Positions 47,110 through 62,493 are shown, counted from the first letter of the stretch. The stretch is DNA of 64,000 nt from Erwinia amylovora (GCF_017161565.1 NZ_CP066796.1:868001-932000); one strand, 5' to 3'. Notes: a model not told the origin generated them from the letters alone. A program made the numbers and translations.

Positions 47110-48270
47110 TTACTGTGGGTCGACCGCGACAATATTTTCACTCGGGTAGCAGCCCAGCACCTTCAGCGAACGGGTGAGCTGTGTCAGTTCACTCAGCGCC
47201 TGCTGAACTTCTTCGCTACGCAGATTCCCCTGGAAATCGATGTAAAACATCTCCTGCCACGGGTTGCCGGTAATGGGACGAGACTCCAGTTTACTCATGG
47301 TCAGATGATGTTTACGCAGCACTAACAGCGCTTCAACCAGGGCACCAGCCTGCTGTCCGGTCGCCATAATCAGCGTGGTTTTCGCCGGCACCTGCAGTGA
47401 CACCTCAACCGGCTTACGCGCCAACACGATAAAGCGGGTAATGTTCTGACGTTGATTAGCAAGATGACGTTCCAGTACCTGCAAGCCGTACAGTGCACCG
47501 CCGGCCTCACTGCCCAGCGCGGCAACTTTTGGCGAGTTCATAGCGGCAACTTTTTCCATTGCGGCTGCGGTACTTTCGGTGTACTCAATGTTCCAGTGTG
47601 GGTAGCGGTTAACAAACTGGCTGCACTGTTGGAAGGGTTGCGGATGGCTGTAGACCGTTTCAACCTGCTGCAGGTCGGTACTGCCCGATACCAGCACACA
47701 GTGATCGACAGGAATGGTGATCTCCCCAACGATCGACAGGCTGGTTTGCTGGAGCAGGTCATACACATCATTAATCGAGCCGGAGGTGGTATTTTCAATG
47801 GGCAATACAGCGTAATCAGCCTGGCCGGTTTCTACCTGGTTGAATATATCGTGGAATTTCAGGCAGCCACTCTCAATAAAGCTATCAAAGTGACGGGCCG
47901 CATAGTGGCGTGAAGCCAGATGCGAGTAGGAGCCTTTCGGGCCAAGAAATGCGATACGTGCCGAATGGGCGCTGGTATTGTTCAGGTGTTTTTGCAGTAA
48001 CGCCTGCTGAGTCAGTACCGAGTCTTCAATAATTTGTTGGAACAGGCGTGTTATATAGTGGGCATCCAGCTTGTGGCTTTTCCCCAGTGCGATCAGATGT
48101 TCCAGCAGATCGCGTTCACGGTCAATATCGCGTACCGGACGATGGGTGTCCATTTTGGCTTTGGCAACGTCTACGGCCAGCGCACGACGCTGTGCCAGCA
48201 GCGTCAGCAGTTGTTCATCCAGTGCGCTGATTTTTCCGCGCAGAGCCAGCAACGGGTTTTCGGGATTCAT
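47110..48270 (-). CDS. pheA: Chorismate mutase / prephenate dehydratase
   Basis: A 386-residue bifunctional enzyme as in E. coli. The N-terminal mutase domain ([19 protein letters not shown]) is followed by the dehydratase domain ([37 protein letters not shown]) and the ACT regulatory domain with the Phe-binding ESRP motif ([19 protein letters not shown]). It is expressed by attenuation through pheL upstream. Confidence 0.98.
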   Translation of the reverse strand: MNPENPLLALRGKISALDEQLLTLLAQRRALAVDVAKAKMDTHRPVRDIDRERDLLEHLIALGKSHKLDAHYITRLFQQIIEDSVLTQQALLQKHLNNTSAHSARIAFLGPKGSYSHLASRHYAARHFDSFIESGCLKFHDIFNQVETGQADYAVLPIENTTSGSINDVYDLLQQTSLSIVGEITIPVDHCVLVSGSTDLQQVETVYSHPQPFQQCSQFVNRYPHWNIEYTESTAAAMEKVAAMNSPKVAALGSEAGGALYGLQVLERHLANQRQNITRFIVLARKPVEVSLQVPAKTTLIMATGQQAGALVEALLVLRKHHLTMSKLESRPITGNPWQEMFYIDFQGNLRSEEVQQALSELTQLTRSLKVLGCYPSENIVAVDPQ

Positions 48271-48293
48271 ATTTGCTACCTGTCAGTGTGGCT

Positions 48294-48317
48294 AAAAAAA
48301 AACCTCCCGGTGGGAGG
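48294..48317 (-). terminator. pheA attenuator
   Basis: On the minus strand CCTCCC / GGGAGG forms a hairpin with a 3-base loop followed by nine T. It lies between pheL and pheA. A competing hairpin with TTCGTC/GACGAA lies between it and pheL, consistent with ribosome-mediated attenuation. Confidence 0.92.
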
Positions 48318-48368
48318 CTTTATTGTTCGTCTTCGCATGACTTCTTACACGACGAATTGCCTCCCTGT

Positions 48369-48416
48369 TCAGGGGAAGGTAAAAAATAATGCGAAGATAA
48401 ACGGTACGCGTTTCAT
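48369..48416 (-). CDS. pheL: pheA leader peptide
   Basis: A 15-residue frame MKRVPFIFALFFTFP with five phenylalanine codons out of 15 (E. coli PheL is [15 protein letters not shown]). Ribosome stalling at these codons when charged tRNA-Phe is scarce prevents the terminator downstream. An ATG 12 bases upstream is in frame (MNIS), but the E. coli-like start is preferred. Confidence 0.93.
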   Translation of the reverse strand: MKRVPFIFALFFTFP

Positions 48417-48444
48417 TGAGATATTCATCATTAACATGACCTTA

Positions 48445-48473
48445 AAGTAACCGCTGCAATTTCATTTTGTCAA
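48445..48473 (-). promoter_or_regulatory. pheL-pheA promoter
   Basis: On the minus strand TTGACA (48473-48468) and TTACTT (48450-48445) are 17 bases apart. The -35 begins directly after the T run of the raiA terminator. Confidence 0.8.
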
Positions 48474-48474
48474 T

Positions 48475-48500
48475 AAAAAACGCGCCCGCAGGCGCGTTGT
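48475..48500 (-). terminator. raiA terminator
   Basis: On the minus strand ACGCGCC TGC GGGCGCGT forms a GC-rich hairpin followed by six T, just after the raiA stop and abutting the pheL promoter. Confidence 0.88.
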
Positions 48501-48514
48501 CGACGGATGTGAAC

Positions 48515-48853
48515 TCACTCTTCTTCAGCTTCGACCACGCTGAGATCTTTCACGCTGGCGGAGGCGCGGCGCGCTTCTCCCTTATGCTGAACTTTGTTCA
48601 GCTGGCGCTCAAGTTTGTTGATCAAATCGTTAATGGCCGTATACATATCTTCATGCTTGGCGCTGGCGACTAGCGGGCCGTTAGGCGTGTTGATATTGGC
48701 ATCAGCGACGAATTCTTTCGGCTCTTTTGACAGAACAATGTGCGGGTTAATCAGGTGGGTTTGCCACTTTTCAAGCTTGGCCAGACGGTCTTCGACATGC
48801 TGGCGAATAGCCGCAGTAATATCCATTTGCTTGCTGGTAATGTTCAGAACCAT
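48515..48853 (-). CDS. raiA: Ribosome-associated inhibitor RaiA (YfiA)
   Basis: A 112-residue protein of the HPF/YfiA family ([21 protein letters not shown]. coli 113). It binds the 30S decoding site in stationary phase or cold and keeps ribosomes as inactive 70S monomers. A CRP-like site lies about 70 bases upstream. Confidence 0.97.
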   Translation of the reverse strand: MVLNITSKQMDITAAIRQHVEDRLAKLEKWQTHLINPHIVLSKEPKEFVADANINTPNGPLVASAKHEDMYTAINDLINKLERQLNKVQHKGEARRASASVKDLSVVEAEEE

Positions 48854-48913
48854 AGTACTTACCTCTCTGTCATTTCCGTCTTGGTGATTTAAGCATAGCG
48901 TGAAAAAACTTAA

Positions 48914-48937
48914 AAATCGTGATTGAAATCACATTTT
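48914..48937 (-). promoter_or_regulatory. raiA: CRP-binding site candidate upstream of raiA
   Basis: The sequence CGTGA-TTGAAA-TCACA (48918-48933) differs by one base from the CRP consensus TGTGA-N6-TCACA and has A/T flanks. raiA of E. coli is activated by cAMP-CRP, which fits. Confidence 0.7.
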
Positions 48938-49111
48938 TTTGTCGCTTTTTGTCAGTTGGAAGAAAATGGTGATGTCAGCCAATAAAAGTGCCCGCAAGGG
49001 TTGTCGGGGGACATTTTCAATGGCATGTTTGACAGGTTAAGCGGGTTGAGTATTCATTCAACAGCTGATTTTGTCGCCACTGTTCCGGCGGGCGAGTGAA
49101 AAAACCTTAAA

Positions 49112-49140
49112 AAAGGGTTCATGATAAACATGAACCCTTT
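49112..49140. terminator. Bidirectional-looking terminator downstream of bamD
   Basis: AAAGGGTTCATG pairs perfectly with CATGAACCCTTT around five bases, with A-rich sequence before and T after. It is in the 360-base bamD-raiA gap, about 75 bases past the bamD stop, where no other gene is seen. Confidence 0.85.
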
Positions 49141-49214
49141 TGCATCATTGTGATGGAAACAGGCGATGTCAAACTCGCGTCATGTCACCAGCACTGTGGG
49201 TGATGTCTTCAGGC

Positions 49215-49946
49215 TCAGGCCTGATTGGCCGCAATAATTTTTGCCACGCGCTCGGCTTGCGCATTTAGCTGCAGCTGGCGGTAAGCATTTTCCATCAGCG
49301 GCAGAGCCTTGCGGGTTGCCCGGGTGTCCGGGTAATCTTTCAGCATTTGCTCAACGCGATTAACCACTGCAACATAAGCTCCGCGTTTAGTGTAGAATTC
49401 AGTCACGGATAGCTCATGCTTCGCCAGGCGCTCCTTCAGGAACACCAGGCGTTTGCGCGCATCAGTGGCGTACTGACTGTTTGGATAACCACGCAGCAGC
49501 TGTGAGAAGTCTTTAAACGCATCACGCGCATGGGTGGGATCCCGGTCTGAACGGTCGATACCAAAAAAGCCCTGCAGTGCACTGTCATCCAGCGCCATAT
49601 CCGTCAAACCACGCATATAGATGACGTAATCAATGTTCGGATGGGTTGGATTCAGGCGCATAAAGCGGTCAATAGCGGCCTGTGCCAGTGGCAAATCGGC
49701 ATTTTTATAGTATGCGTAGATCAGGTCAAGCTGAACTTGCTGGGAGTATGGGCCGAATGGATAGCGGTTATCGAGCGCTTCCAGTTGCGTTATTGCTCCT
49801 TTAAAGTTACCGTCCTGCAGTTTTTGCTGGGCAGTGGCATAGATCTCGGAAGGTGGGCTGTCAGGAACCCCATCTCTGGAGCCGGAACATCCAGCCAGTG
49901 CCAGGCTCAACGTGGCTGCAGCCACCAGATATTTCATACGCGTCAT
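49215..49946 (-). CDS. bamD: Outer membrane assembly lipoprotein BamD
   Basis: A 243-residue lipoprotein (E. coli 245). The lipobox is [12 protein letters not shown]-like helices include [19 protein letters not shown] and [20 protein letters not shown]. It is the essential lipoprotein of the BAM complex that folds outer membrane proteins. It diverges from rluD. Confidence 0.98.
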   Translation of the reverse strand: MTRMKYLVAAATLSLALAGCSGSRDGVPDSPPSEIYATAQQKLQDGNFKGAITQLEALDNRYPFGPYSQQVQLDLIYAYYKNADLPLAQAAIDRFMRLNPTHPNIDYVIYMRGLTDMALDDSALQGFFGIDRSDRDPTHARDAFKDFSQLLRGYPNSQYATDARKRLVFLKERLAKHELSVTEFYTKRGAYVAVVNRVEQMLKDYPDTRATRKALPLMENAYRQLQLNAQAERVAKIIAANQA

Positions 49947-50080
49947 GACGATTTGCTTATCCTCAGAGTGTTATTCAGGAAGCTGTCCGTTAAGCTTCCG
50001 ATAGTGACCAGGTACGATAGCACATTACATTAAACGGCATCGCCGTGAAAACCCAACGTTAACAAAGAAGCTGCTTATTT

Positions 50081-51058
50081 ATGGCACAACAAGTAAAACT
50101 CAATGCAACGGTAGCCGAATCGCAACTCGGACAACGCTTAGATCAGGCTCTGGCCGAATTGTTCCCTGATTATTCACGTTCTCGCATAAAAGAGTGGATC
50201 CTCAACCGGCGCATCACCGTCAACGGCACAACCATCGACAAACCGAAAGAAAAGGTGCTGGGCGGTGAGCAAATTAGCATCGATGCGGAAATTGAAGAAG
50301 AAGCCCGCTGGGAAGCCCAGGATATCCCGCTGGACATCGTTTACGAAGACGACGATATTCTGGTGATCAATAAACCGCGTGATTTGGTGGTACACCCGGG
50401 TGCCGGCAACCCTGATGGTACCGTTCTTAACGCACTACTCCATCATTTTCCGGCCATTGCCGACGTTCCGCGCGCGGGGATCGTGCACCGCCTGGACAAA
50501 GACACGACCGGTTTAATGGTGGTAGCCAAAACCGTCCCTTCACAAACTCACCTGGTCGATGCCCTGCAGCGCCGTGAAATTACCCGTGAGTATGAAGCGG
50601 TGGCGATTGGGCGGATGACCGCGGGCGGCACGGTTAATGAACCGATCAGCCGTCACTCTACCAAGCGTACCCATATGGCAGTGCACCCAATGGGTAAACC
50701 AGCCACCACGCACTATCGCATCATGGAACACTTTCGTGCCCACACGCGGCTGCGCTTGCGTCTGGAAACCGGTCGTACCCACCAAATCCGCGTTCATATG
50801 TCACATATCAGCCATCCGCTGGTGGGTGACCCGCTGTACGGCGGTCGTCCACGCCCACCGAAAGGGGCGTCAGAAGCCTTTATTGCCACACTGCGTGCTT
50901 TTGACCGTCAGGCGCTTCACGCAACCATGCTGCGTCTTTATCATCCGATTTCCGGAATTGAAATGGAATGGCATGCACCGCTACCGCAGGATATGGTCGA
51001 ACTGATCGACGCACTGAAAGCGGATACCGAAGCCTTTAAAGAGCAGCTGGACTGGTAA
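50081..51058 (+). CDS. rluD: 23S rRNA pseudouridine synthase RluD
   Basis: A 325-residue enzyme (E. coli 326): N-terminal S4 domain, then the catalytic HRLDKDTTGLMVVAK with the active Asp, and ETGRTHQIRVHM. It makes pseudouridines 1911, 1915 and 1917 in helix 69 of 23S rRNA. Its stop overlaps the pgeF start (TAATG). Confidence 0.98.
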   Translation: MAQQVKLNATVAESQLGQRLDQALAELFPDYSRSRIKEWILNRRITVNGTTIDKPKEKVLGGEQISIDAEIEEEARWEAQDIPLDIVYEDDDILVINKPRDLVVHPGAGNPDGTVLNALLHHFPAIADVPRAGIVHRLDKDTTGLMVVAKTVPSQTHLVDALQRREITREYEAVAIGRMTAGGTVNEPISRHSTKRTHMAVHPMGKPATTHYRIMEHFRAHTRLRLRLETGRTHQIRVHMSHISHPLVGDPLYGGRPRPPKGASEAFIATLRAFDRQALHATMLRLYHPISGIEMEWHAPLPQDMVELIDALKADTEAFKEQLDW

Positions 51059-51786
51059 TGGCGCTGATCGTACCGCAGTGGTCAGTTCCTGCTAACGTGC
51101 GAGCGGTGAACAGTACGCGGCAGGGCGGCGTCAGTCAGGCTCCCTGGGATAGCCTGAACCTTGGCACACATGTTGGCGATGAGTTGCAGCATGTGCTGAC
51201 TAACCGTCAGCGCCTGCTGGAAATGGCCGATCTGCCCTCAATGCCACAGTGGCTTGAGCAGGTACACGGGACTGGAGTATTAAGGCTGGACTGGAAGGCC
51301 CCGTCCTCACTACGTGCGGATGCGGCTTATACCCGAACGCCCGGCGTGGTCTGTGCGGTAATGACGGCAGACTGTTTGCCGGTACTATTCTGTTCACAGG
51401 ATGGTCGCGAAGTGGCAGCGGCTCATGCCGGCTGGCGCGGCCTCTGTGATGGGATTCTGGAAGCGACAATCAATGAGTTTTCTGCTCCGCCATCGCAAAT
51501 ATGTGCCTGGTTGGGGCCTGCAATTGGTCCGGAGGCATTTGAGGTCGGGCCAGAAGTGCGCGAGGCATTTCTGAGGAAAAATCAGGCCGCTTCAGCTGCT
51601 TTTCGTCCGGCAGAGGGAAAGTTTTATGCTGACCTCGGGCTAATCGCCCAACAGCGTTTGCAAGCCAGCGGGGTGCGCCAAATCTGGGACTGTCACCAAT
51701 GTACCATGACCCGAAGTGAGCAATTTTTCTCCTACCGACGTGATGGCGTTACCGGACGTATGGCAACTTTGATCTGGCTGATATAA
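51058..51786 (+). CDS. pgeF: Polyphenol oxidase / purine nucleosidase-type protein YfiH (PgeF)
   Basis: A 242-residue Cu-oxidase_4 family protein (E. coli 243). Conserved motifs are EQVHGTGV, TADCLPVLF and AAHAGWRGL, holding the metal-binding His and Cys. E. coli PgeF/YfiH is linked to peptidoglycan amino acid fidelity. It is coupled to rluD. Confidence 0.96.
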   Translation: MALIVPQWSVPANVRAVNSTRQGGVSQAPWDSLNLGTHVGDELQHVLTNRQRLLEMADLPSMPQWLEQVHGTGVLRLDWKAPSSLRADAAYTRTPGVVCAVMTADCLPVLFCSQDGREVAAAHAGWRGLCDGILEATINEFSAPPSQICAWLGPAIGPEAFEVGPEVREAFLRKNQAASAAFRPAEGKFYADLGLIAQQRLQASGVRQIWDCHQCTMTRSEQFFSYRRDGVTGRMATLIWLI

Positions 51787-51846
51787 CCTAGCGCCATAAG
51801 ACGGTCTGGAATGGTGTTTTTTTCTCCAAAATATCCGGTCATTTAA

Positions 51847-51874
51847 CTTGAAAATTTGAGGGATGACCTCATTT
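51847..51874 (+). promoter_or_regulatory. clpB: Heat-shock (sigma-32) promoter of clpB
   Basis: CTTGAAA (51847-51853) and CCTCATTT (51867-51874) are separated by 13 bases, with GGGATGAC before the -10. This matches the E. coli clpB heat-shock promoter closely. Confidence 0.9.
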
Positions 51875-51911
51875 AATCTCCAGTAGCAATTTGACCTGAT
51901 AGGGGGAAATT

Positions 51912-54485
51912 ATGCGTCTGGATCGTCTTACTAACAAATTCCAACTTGCCCTCGCCGATGCCCAGTCCCTGGCTTTGGGCCGCGATAACCAATTCATTGA
52001 ACCTCTGCACCTGATGAGCGCACTTCTCACACAGGAAGGAGGATCCGTTAGTCCTCTGCTGACTTCTGCAGGCATTGATGTCCCTTCATTGCGCAGCGCT
52101 ATCGAACAGGCCATCAGCCGGTTGCCACAGGTGGAAGGAACTGATGGTGACGTCCAGCCCTCTGCCGACCTGGTCAGGGTACTCAACCTGTGCGACAAAC
52201 TGGCGCAGAAGCGTAAAGATAACTTTATCTCATCAGAACTCTTTATCCTGGCAGCGCTTGAATCGCGTGGCTCACTGGCGGATTTGTTAAAATCCCACGG
52301 TGCGACCAGCGAGAAACTCGCTAAATCCATTGACCAGATGCGCGGAGGCGAAAACGTGAACGATCAGGGTTCAGAAGATCAACGGCAGGCCTTGAAAAAA
52401 TATACGGTAGATCTTACCGAGCGTGCCGAACAGGGCAAGCTGGACCCGGTGATTGGCCGCGATGAAGAGATCCGCCGTACCATTCAGGTGTTGCAGCGCC
52501 GTACCAAAAACAATCCTGTGCTGATTGGCGAACCCGGCGTTGGTAAAACGGCCATTGTTGAAGGCCTTGCCCAGCGGATTATTAACGGTGAAGTCCCGGA
52601 AGGGTTGAAAGGCCGCCGGGTGCTGGCGCTGGATATGGGCGCGCTGGTGGCCGGGGCAAAATACCGGGGTGAATTTGAAGAACGCTTGAAAGGCGTGCTC
52701 AATGACCTGTCAAAGCAGGAAGGTAACGTCATTCTGTTCATCGACGAGCTGCACACCATGGTGGGTGCCGGTAAAGCTGATGGTGCGATGGATGCTGGCA
52801 ATATGTTGAAACCCGCGTTGGCGCGCGGTGAACTCCACTGCGTAGGGGCAACCACGCTGGATGAGTATCGGCAGTATATTGAAAAAGATGCCGCGCTTGA
52901 ACGCCGTTTCCAGAAAGTCTTTGTCGCTGAACCGAGTGTCGAAGACACCATCGCTATTTTGCGCGGACTCAAAGAACGCTATGAGTTGCATCACCATGTG
53001 CAGATTACCGATCCAGCTATTGTCGCTGCGGCTACGCTGTCGCATCGCTATATCGCCGACAGGCAGTTACCCGATAAAGCCATTGACCTGATCGATGAAG
53101 CCGCATCAAGTATTCGTATGCAAATCGACTCAAAGCCAGAATCACTGGACCGGCTAGAGCGGCGTATTATTCAGCTTAAGCTGGAACAGCAGGCGTTAAA
53201 GAAAGAATCTGACGACGCCAGTATTAAGCGCCTTGAGATGCTTGAAGGTGAACTGGGCCAGAAAGAAAGTGAGTACTCTGAGCTGGAAGAAGAGTGGAAA
53301 GCAGAAAAGGCGTCGCTCTCAGGCACTCAGCATATCAAAGCCGAGCTGGAACAGGCGAAACTGAACATGGAACAGGCACGCCGTCAGGGCGATCTTGGTC
53401 AAATGTCTGAACTGCAGTACGGCAAAATTCCCGATCTGGAAAAACAGCTGGCGGCGGCAACTCAGTCCGAAGGGAAAACCATGCGCCTGCTGCGAAATCG
53501 CGTAACTGACGTTGAGATCGCCGATGTACTGGCGCGCTGGACCGGTATTCCGGTGGCGCGCATGATGGAAGGTGAACGCGATAAGCTGCTGCGTATGGAG
53601 CAGGAACTGCATACCCGGGTGATTGGACAGCAAGAAGCGGTGGAAGCCGTATCGAACGCTATTCGTCGCAGCCGCGCCGGGCTGGCGGATCCGAACCGCC
53701 CGATTGGCTCGTTCCTGTTTCTCGGCCCCACTGGGGTGGGTAAAACCGAGCTGTGTAAAGCGCTGGCTAACTTTATGTTCGACAGCGACGATGCCATGGT
53801 GCGTATTGATATGTCCGAATTTATGGAAAAACATTCGGTATCGCGTCTGGTCGGGGCGCCTCCCGGATACGTTGGCTATGAAGAGGGGGGCTATCTGACC
53901 GAAGCGGTACGCCGCCGTCCTTATTCAGTCATTTTGTTGGATGAAGTTGAGAAGGCACACCCCGATGTATTCAACATTCTGTTGCAGGTACTGGATGACG
54001 GACGCCTGACGGACGGGCAGGGCAGAACGGTCGACTTCCGCAATACGGTGGTGATCATGACTTCTAACCTGGGTTCCGATCTGATTCAGGAACGTTTTGG
54101 TGCGTTGAACTATGGCGAAATGAAAGAGCTGGTGATGTCGGTGGTCAGCCAAAATTTCCGGCCGGAGTTCATTAACCGTATCGATGAGCTGGTGGTATTC
54201 CACCCGCTGGGTGAAGAGCACATTGCTTCTATCGCGCGTATACAGCTGCAACGCCTTTATCAGCGCCTGGAAGAACGTGGCTTTACGCTGCATGTTTCAG
54301 ACGCGGCACTTCAGCAGTTGGGTGAAAATGGCTATGACCCGGTATATGGTGCAAGGCCTTTGAAACGAGCTATCCAGCAGCAGATTGAAAACCCGCTGGC
54401 TCAGCAGATCCTGTCGGGAGCGTTGATACCCGGTAAAACCATCGAGATGGATGTTGATGCCGGCGTTATCGTTGCCCATCAGTAA
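51912..54485 (+). CDS. clpB: ClpB disaggregase
   Basis: An 857-residue Hsp100 chaperone, the same length as in E. coli. It has the N-terminal domain, the first AAA+ module with Walker A GEPGVGKT, the long coiled-coil middle domain (about residues 410-525), and the second AAA+ module with GPTGVGKTE. With DnaK it rescues aggregated proteins. It carries the internal start for a shorter form (see next entry) and is under a sigma-32 promoter. Confidence 0.99.
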   Translation: MRLDRLTNKFQLALADAQSLALGRDNQFIEPLHLMSALLTQEGGSVSPLLTSAGIDVPSLRSAIEQAISRLPQVEGTDGDVQPSADLVRVLNLCDKLAQKRKDNFISSELFILAALESRGSLADLLKSHGATSEKLAKSIDQMRGGENVNDQGSEDQRQALKKYTVDLTERAEQGKLDPVIGRDEEIRRTIQVLQRRTKNNPVLIGEPGVGKTAIVEGLAQRIINGEVPEGLKGRRVLALDMGALVAGAKYRGEFEERLKGVLNDLSKQEGNVILFIDELHTMVGAGKADGAMDAGNMLKPALARGELHCVGATTLDEYRQYIEKDAALERRFQKVFVAEPSVEDTIAILRGLKERYELHHHVQITDPAIVAAATLSHRYIADRQLPDKAIDLIDEAASSIRMQIDSKPESLDRLERRIIQLKLEQQALKKESDDASIKRLEMLEGELGQKESEYSELEEEWKAEKASLSGTQHIKAELEQAKLNMEQARRQGDLGQMSELQYGKIPDLEKQLAAATQSEGKTMRLLRNRVTDVEIADVLARWTGIPVARMMEGERDKLLRMEQELHTRVIGQQEAVEAVSNAIRRSRAGLADPNRPIGSFLFLGPTGVGKTELCKALANFMFDSDDAMVRIDMSEFMEKHSVSRLVGAPPGYVGYEEGGYLTEAVRRRPYSVILLDEVEKAHPDVFNILLQVLDDGRLTDGQGRTVDFRNTVVIMTSNLGSDLIQERFGALNYGEMKELVMSVVSQNFRPEFINRIDELVVFHPLGEEHIASIARIQLQRLYQRLEERGFTLHVSDAALQQLGENGYDPVYGARPLKRAIQQQIENPLAQQILSGALIPGKTIEMDVDAGVIVAHQ
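52344..52358 (+). promoter_or_regulatory. clpB: Internal ribosome site and GTG start for the short ClpB form
   Basis: GGAGG at 52344-52348 precedes an in-frame GTG at 52356-52358, which is codon 149. E. coli makes the 80-kDa ClpB from a GTG at codon 149 in the same context (VNDQG). The short product would lack the N domain. Confidence 0.85.
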
Positions 54486-54499
54486 TCACGACAAGTAAC

Positions 54500-54525
54500 A
54501 AAAATGGGCAATATGCCCATTTTTG
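54500..54525 (+). terminator. clpB terminator
   Basis: AAAAATGGGC pairs with GCCCATTTTT around AATAT, with a T run, 15 bases after the stop. Confidence 0.92.
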
Positions 54526-54607
54526 TTTGTTAAACCGGCAAAAAAGCACCTGAATACGGCTTTTTGCCTGAAAATTGAACGGTTGAAAAGTTTTTTATCA
54601 ATAGCCC

Positions 54608-54635
54608 TTGTCAGCCGTGAGAAACTCCCTATAAT
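54608..54635 (+). promoter_or_regulatory. rrn P1 promoter
   Basis: TTGTCA and a perfect TATAAT, 16 bases apart, followed by the GC-rich discriminator GCGCCTCC, the hallmark of growth-rate- and ppGpp-controlled rRNA promoters. The upstream AT-rich stretch may be an UP element. Confidence 0.93.
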
Positions 54636-54728
54636 GCGCCTCCACTGACACGGAACAACGGCTTACCGGCCGGCGTGTGGAGAGGTTCAGGAAGTTCTGA
54701 ACCGCCGGAAAAACTTCTGTAAAAGAGG

Positions 54729-54756
54729 TTGACTCCGGAGGAGGAAAGCGTAATAT
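54729..54756 (+). promoter_or_regulatory. rrn P2 promoter
   Basis: TTGACT and TAATAT, 16 bases apart, about 120 bases after P1. The antitermination box A-like GCTCTTTAACAA follows at about 54796-54808. Confidence 0.85.
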
Positions 54757-54963
54757 ACGCCACCTCGCGACAGGATGCCAAGGCACTGTGCGCACCGCTC
54801 TTTAACAATTTATCAGACAATCTGTGTGGGCACTCGCAGGATTGATATCAGACGCCTCCGGGCGTCAAAAAAATATCAAGTCTTAAGAGTGAACACATAA
54901 TGAAATTCATTATGACGTTTTACGATTGAGCATCGCTGGACTGGTTTCAGCAAATCGAACTTT

Positions 54964-56503
<1,540 letters not shown>

Positions 56504-56575
56504 CCTGAAGATACCTTCCGGCGCAGTGTCCACACAGATTGTCTGATAAAAAGTAACGAGCAGAAAAACCTCTAC

Positions 56576-56652
<77 letters not shown>

Positions 56653-56804
56653 AATTTCTTCTCATGCTGCGATATGCACTCGGTCGTTTACTGTAGTAAA
56701 CTTCCCTCCCGCATGCCTTGCCTGAAAAGAAATTACATTATTTCTTAAAGAAGAATAATGTGACTCCTTCCGAGTGGTAGACAAAGGTTTCTGTAAGACC
56801 GTAT

Positions 56805-56880
56805 GGGGCTATAGCTCAGCTGGGAGAGCGCCTGCCTTGCACGCAGGAGGTCAGCGGTTCGATCCCGCTTAGCTCCACCA
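56805..56880 (+). tRNA. alaT: tRNA-Ala (anticodon TGC)
   Basis: A 76-base tRNA with CTTGCACG anticodon loop and encoded CCA, in the 16S-23S spacer. Confidence 0.98.
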
Positions 56881-57224
56881 TATGGTTTTTCTTCATTCAA
56901 TACTTCAGAGCGTACTGTTTAACAGTATGCTGCGAAGTATTATGCTCTTTAACAATCCGGAACAAGCTGAAAATTGAAACGACATGTCGTGTTCATTCTC
57001 CGTAATCAGAATGAAGCCACGATATGTTCGAGTCTCTCAAATACTTGCACCCGAAAGGGTCTCTTACTCAGGTTGAGTAATGAGCGAGCTAAGTGAAGGC
57101 AAGGCGTCAGCGCGCAGCAACGCGGAGTGGACTTGAGTCCATGAGCATTGCGAGCACTGCATAACGCCGCCGTCACGACGCGCAGCCATTACGTGAACCG
57201 GAGAGGGACGCTTGTGGGTTGTGA

Positions 57225-60216
<2,992 letters not shown>

Positions 60217-60429
60217 ACAACGCCAGAAGCGTTCTGGGTTGTGTTGAGAGACGAAAAACGATATTCAGCTTGTTCACCGGAAAACAGATTTGCAGGAAAC
60301 GAAAGATTTTGTGCTGAAGCAAGGCGGCAGGTGCAGTGAAGGAAAGCGCATACTGAGGTATGTGACTGAGTTTACAGGCGCGGCCAGTGCGGCACCAGTG
60401 AAAAAGATCCGTTTCGTGCACAAAGAATT

Positions 60430-60549
60430 TGCCTGGCGGCTTTAGCGCGGTGGTCCCACCTGACCCCATGCCGAACTCAGAAGTGAAACGCCGTAGCGCC
60501 GATGGTAGTGTGGGGTCTCCCCATGCGAGAGTAGGGAACTGCCAGGCAT
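60430..60549 (+). rRNA. rrf: 5S ribosomal RNA
   Basis: A 120-base gene from TGCCTGGCGGC to GCCAGGCAT, nearly identical to E. coli 5S. Confidence 0.99.
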
Positions 60550-60647
60550 CAAATACAGACCAGTCATCTGGTCGCGACTTTACCCCTGACAAGGTAAAGG
60601 TGATACACCTGAAATCAGACGTTTTCTGATATCAGTACAGAATCGGT

Positions 60648-60724
60648 GGAGCGGTAGTTCAGTTGGTTAGAATACCTGCCTGTCACGCAGGGGGTCGCGG
60701 GTTCGAGCCCCGTCCGTTCCGCCA
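60648..60724 (+). tRNA. aspU: tRNA-Asp (anticodon GTC)
   Basis: A 77-base tRNA with CCTGTCACGC anticodon region and encoded CCA, directly after 5S as aspU follows rrnH in E. coli. Confidence 0.98.
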
Positions 60725-60734
60725 CTAAAACAGG

Positions 60735-60767
60735 AAACCCTGACTCTTATGAGTCAGGGTTTTTTTG
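60735..60767 (+). terminator. rrn operon terminator
   Basis: AAACCCTGACTC pairs with GAGTCAGGGTTT around TTAT, followed by a run of T. Confidence 0.95.
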
Positions 60768-60902
60768 TATTTAAAATCAGGTTTTGCGTCTTCTTAAGCA
60801 CTAACCTATTTCATTCAGCGGTCACCGATTGAAACCAGACCATAAAGCCCCTATAACTGAGGGATAGTTAGCCCATTCAGTTGCAACAATGCAGGCGGTA
60901 AA

Positions 60903-61709
60903 GTGCGGAAAAAAACATATGCCATGAGATATGTAGCAGGTCAGCCAGCGGAGCGCATATTTCCTCCCGTGGCAATGCTGCATCTTGGGCAGGCATTACC
61001 GCCCGGAGTGCCTTTAACCGACGGAACCCGTCTTAAAGTTCTGGTTTGGAATATATTTAAGCAGCAGCGTGCCGACTGGCTTTCAGTGTTGCAGGATTTT
61101 GGTAAAAATGCCCATCTCGTCCTGTTACAGGAAGCGCAAACCACCCCGGAACTGGTGCGTTTTGCCACCAATAATTACCTGGTCGCCGATCAGGTCCCTG
61201 CCTTTGTACTCCCGCAACACCCTTCAGGGGTGATGACGCTGGCATCAGCACATGCCATCTACTGCTGCCCTCTGCGCGAGCGCGAACCGCTATTACGATT
61301 GTCTAAATCCGCGCTTGTTACAGCCTATCCTCTGCCAAACGACCAGGTGCTGATGGTAGTTAACATTCATGCGGTAAATTTTAGTCTGGGTATTGATGTA
61401 TACAGCAAACAGCTCGGACCGATCGGTGAGCAAATTATTCACCATCAGGGGCCGGTGATTATGGCCGGTGATTTCAATGCATGGAGCCGTCAGAGGATTA
61501 ATGCGCTCTATCGCTTTGCCAGGGAAATGGGACTACGTGAGGTACGTTTTACCGACGATCATCGTCGTAAAGCTTTCGGTCGGCCATTGGATTTTATTTT
61601 CTATCGTGGGATGGACGTGACTGAAGCATCAGTACTGGTAACGCGCGCATCCGATCATAACCCACTATTGGTTGAGTTTAATTTTGACTCTCCGGCTGGT
61701 ACGAATTAA
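60903..61709 (+). CDS. yafD: YafD, endonuclease/exonuclease/phosphatase-family protein
   Basis: A 268-residue protein starting with GTG ([20 protein letters not shown]. coli 266). The motifs [32 protein letters not shown] and [12 protein letters not shown] are the metal and phosphate-binding residues of the EEP fold. The substrate is not known. In E. coli it lies downstream of rrnH near yafE and mltD. Confidence 0.95.
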   Translation: MRKKTYAMRYVAGQPAERIFPPVAMLHLGQALPPGVPLTDGTRLKVLVWNIFKQQRADWLSVLQDFGKNAHLVLLQEAQTTPELVRFATNNYLVADQVPAFVLPQHPSGVMTLASAHAIYCCPLREREPLLRLSKSALVTAYPLPNDQVLMVVNIHAVNFSLGIDVYSKQLGPIGEQIIHHQGPVIMAGDFNAWSRQRINALYRFAREMGLREVRFTDDHRRKAFGRPLDFIFYRGMDVTEASVLVTRASDHNPLLVEFNFDSPAGTN

Positions 61710-61722
61710 AGCGTTTTTTGCC

Positions 61723-62438
61723 ATGGCAATAATCATCATGACAACATTGATAAGCAATTTGGCGAACAGGCCAACGCATCTCTTACCAGCGCGGTGCATG
61801 CCAGTGGAGCGGATCTGCTACGGCTGGGAGACCGGCTGAGTGAGACGCCTCAAGCACGAGTACTGGATATAGGTTGTGGGGCAGGCCACGCCAGTTTTGT
61901 TGCGGCGCAGTATGTTAAGGAAGTCGTCGCATACGATCTGTCTGAAAGGATGCCGGTGACCGCTGGTGAAACGGCAGATGCACATGGCTATCATCATCTT
62001 ACTACCCAACAAGGGTATGCGAAGAATCTGCCTTTTAGTGACGCGGAATTTGATATGGTTATAAGTCGCTATTCGGCGCACCGCTGGCATGATGTGACTG
62101 GCGCGCTGCGCGAAGTACGCCGGGTAACCCTGTGTCAGATATCTGGTTGCAAACGGTGGAGGCACTGCGGGACACTTCAACTGTACAGGATTACAGCCCG
62201 GGTAAATGGTTAACCCTGATAACTGAGCCGGGGCTGAGCGACCAGTGTGCATCACAGGAAAAACTCGGACTGGCGTTAGAGCAGTCGGACAGAACGGATG
62301 CGTACGCCGGAGATCATGGTGCAGGCGATTCGTGCCTATCAGCGCTCGGCGCCTGATGACGTACATCGCTATTATGCTTTGCAGCCGGACGGAAGTTTTA
62401 GCACGGATACCTTTTTCATTGAGGCCATCAAGCCATAA
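61723..62438 (+). pseudogene. yafE: YafE SAM-dependent methyltransferase, disrupted
   Basis: The frame can be pieced as NNHHDNIDKQFGEQANASLTS and then VLDIGCGAGHASFVAAQYV (the SAM motif), ISRYSAHRWHDVTGALREV, but it is out of phase with the ATG at 61723 by one base. After EVRRV about 50 bases are missing relative to E. coli, and the frame changes at DIWLQTVEALRDTS. The end (AIRAYQRSAPDDVHRYYALQ to the stop at 62438) is intact. At least two events have destroyed it. An internal frame 61794-62213 is only part of the gene. Confidence 0.85.
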
Positions 62439-62466
62439 AAAAAGCCCGGTTTACCGGGCTTTTTAA
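62438..62466. terminator. Terminator between yafE and mltD (convergent)
   Basis: AAAAAGCCCGGT pairs with ACCGGGCTTTTT around a short TT loop; it can act on both strands. Confidence 0.92.
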
Positions 62467-62493
62467 CAGAAAATGCATGCAAGGTAGCAATGA

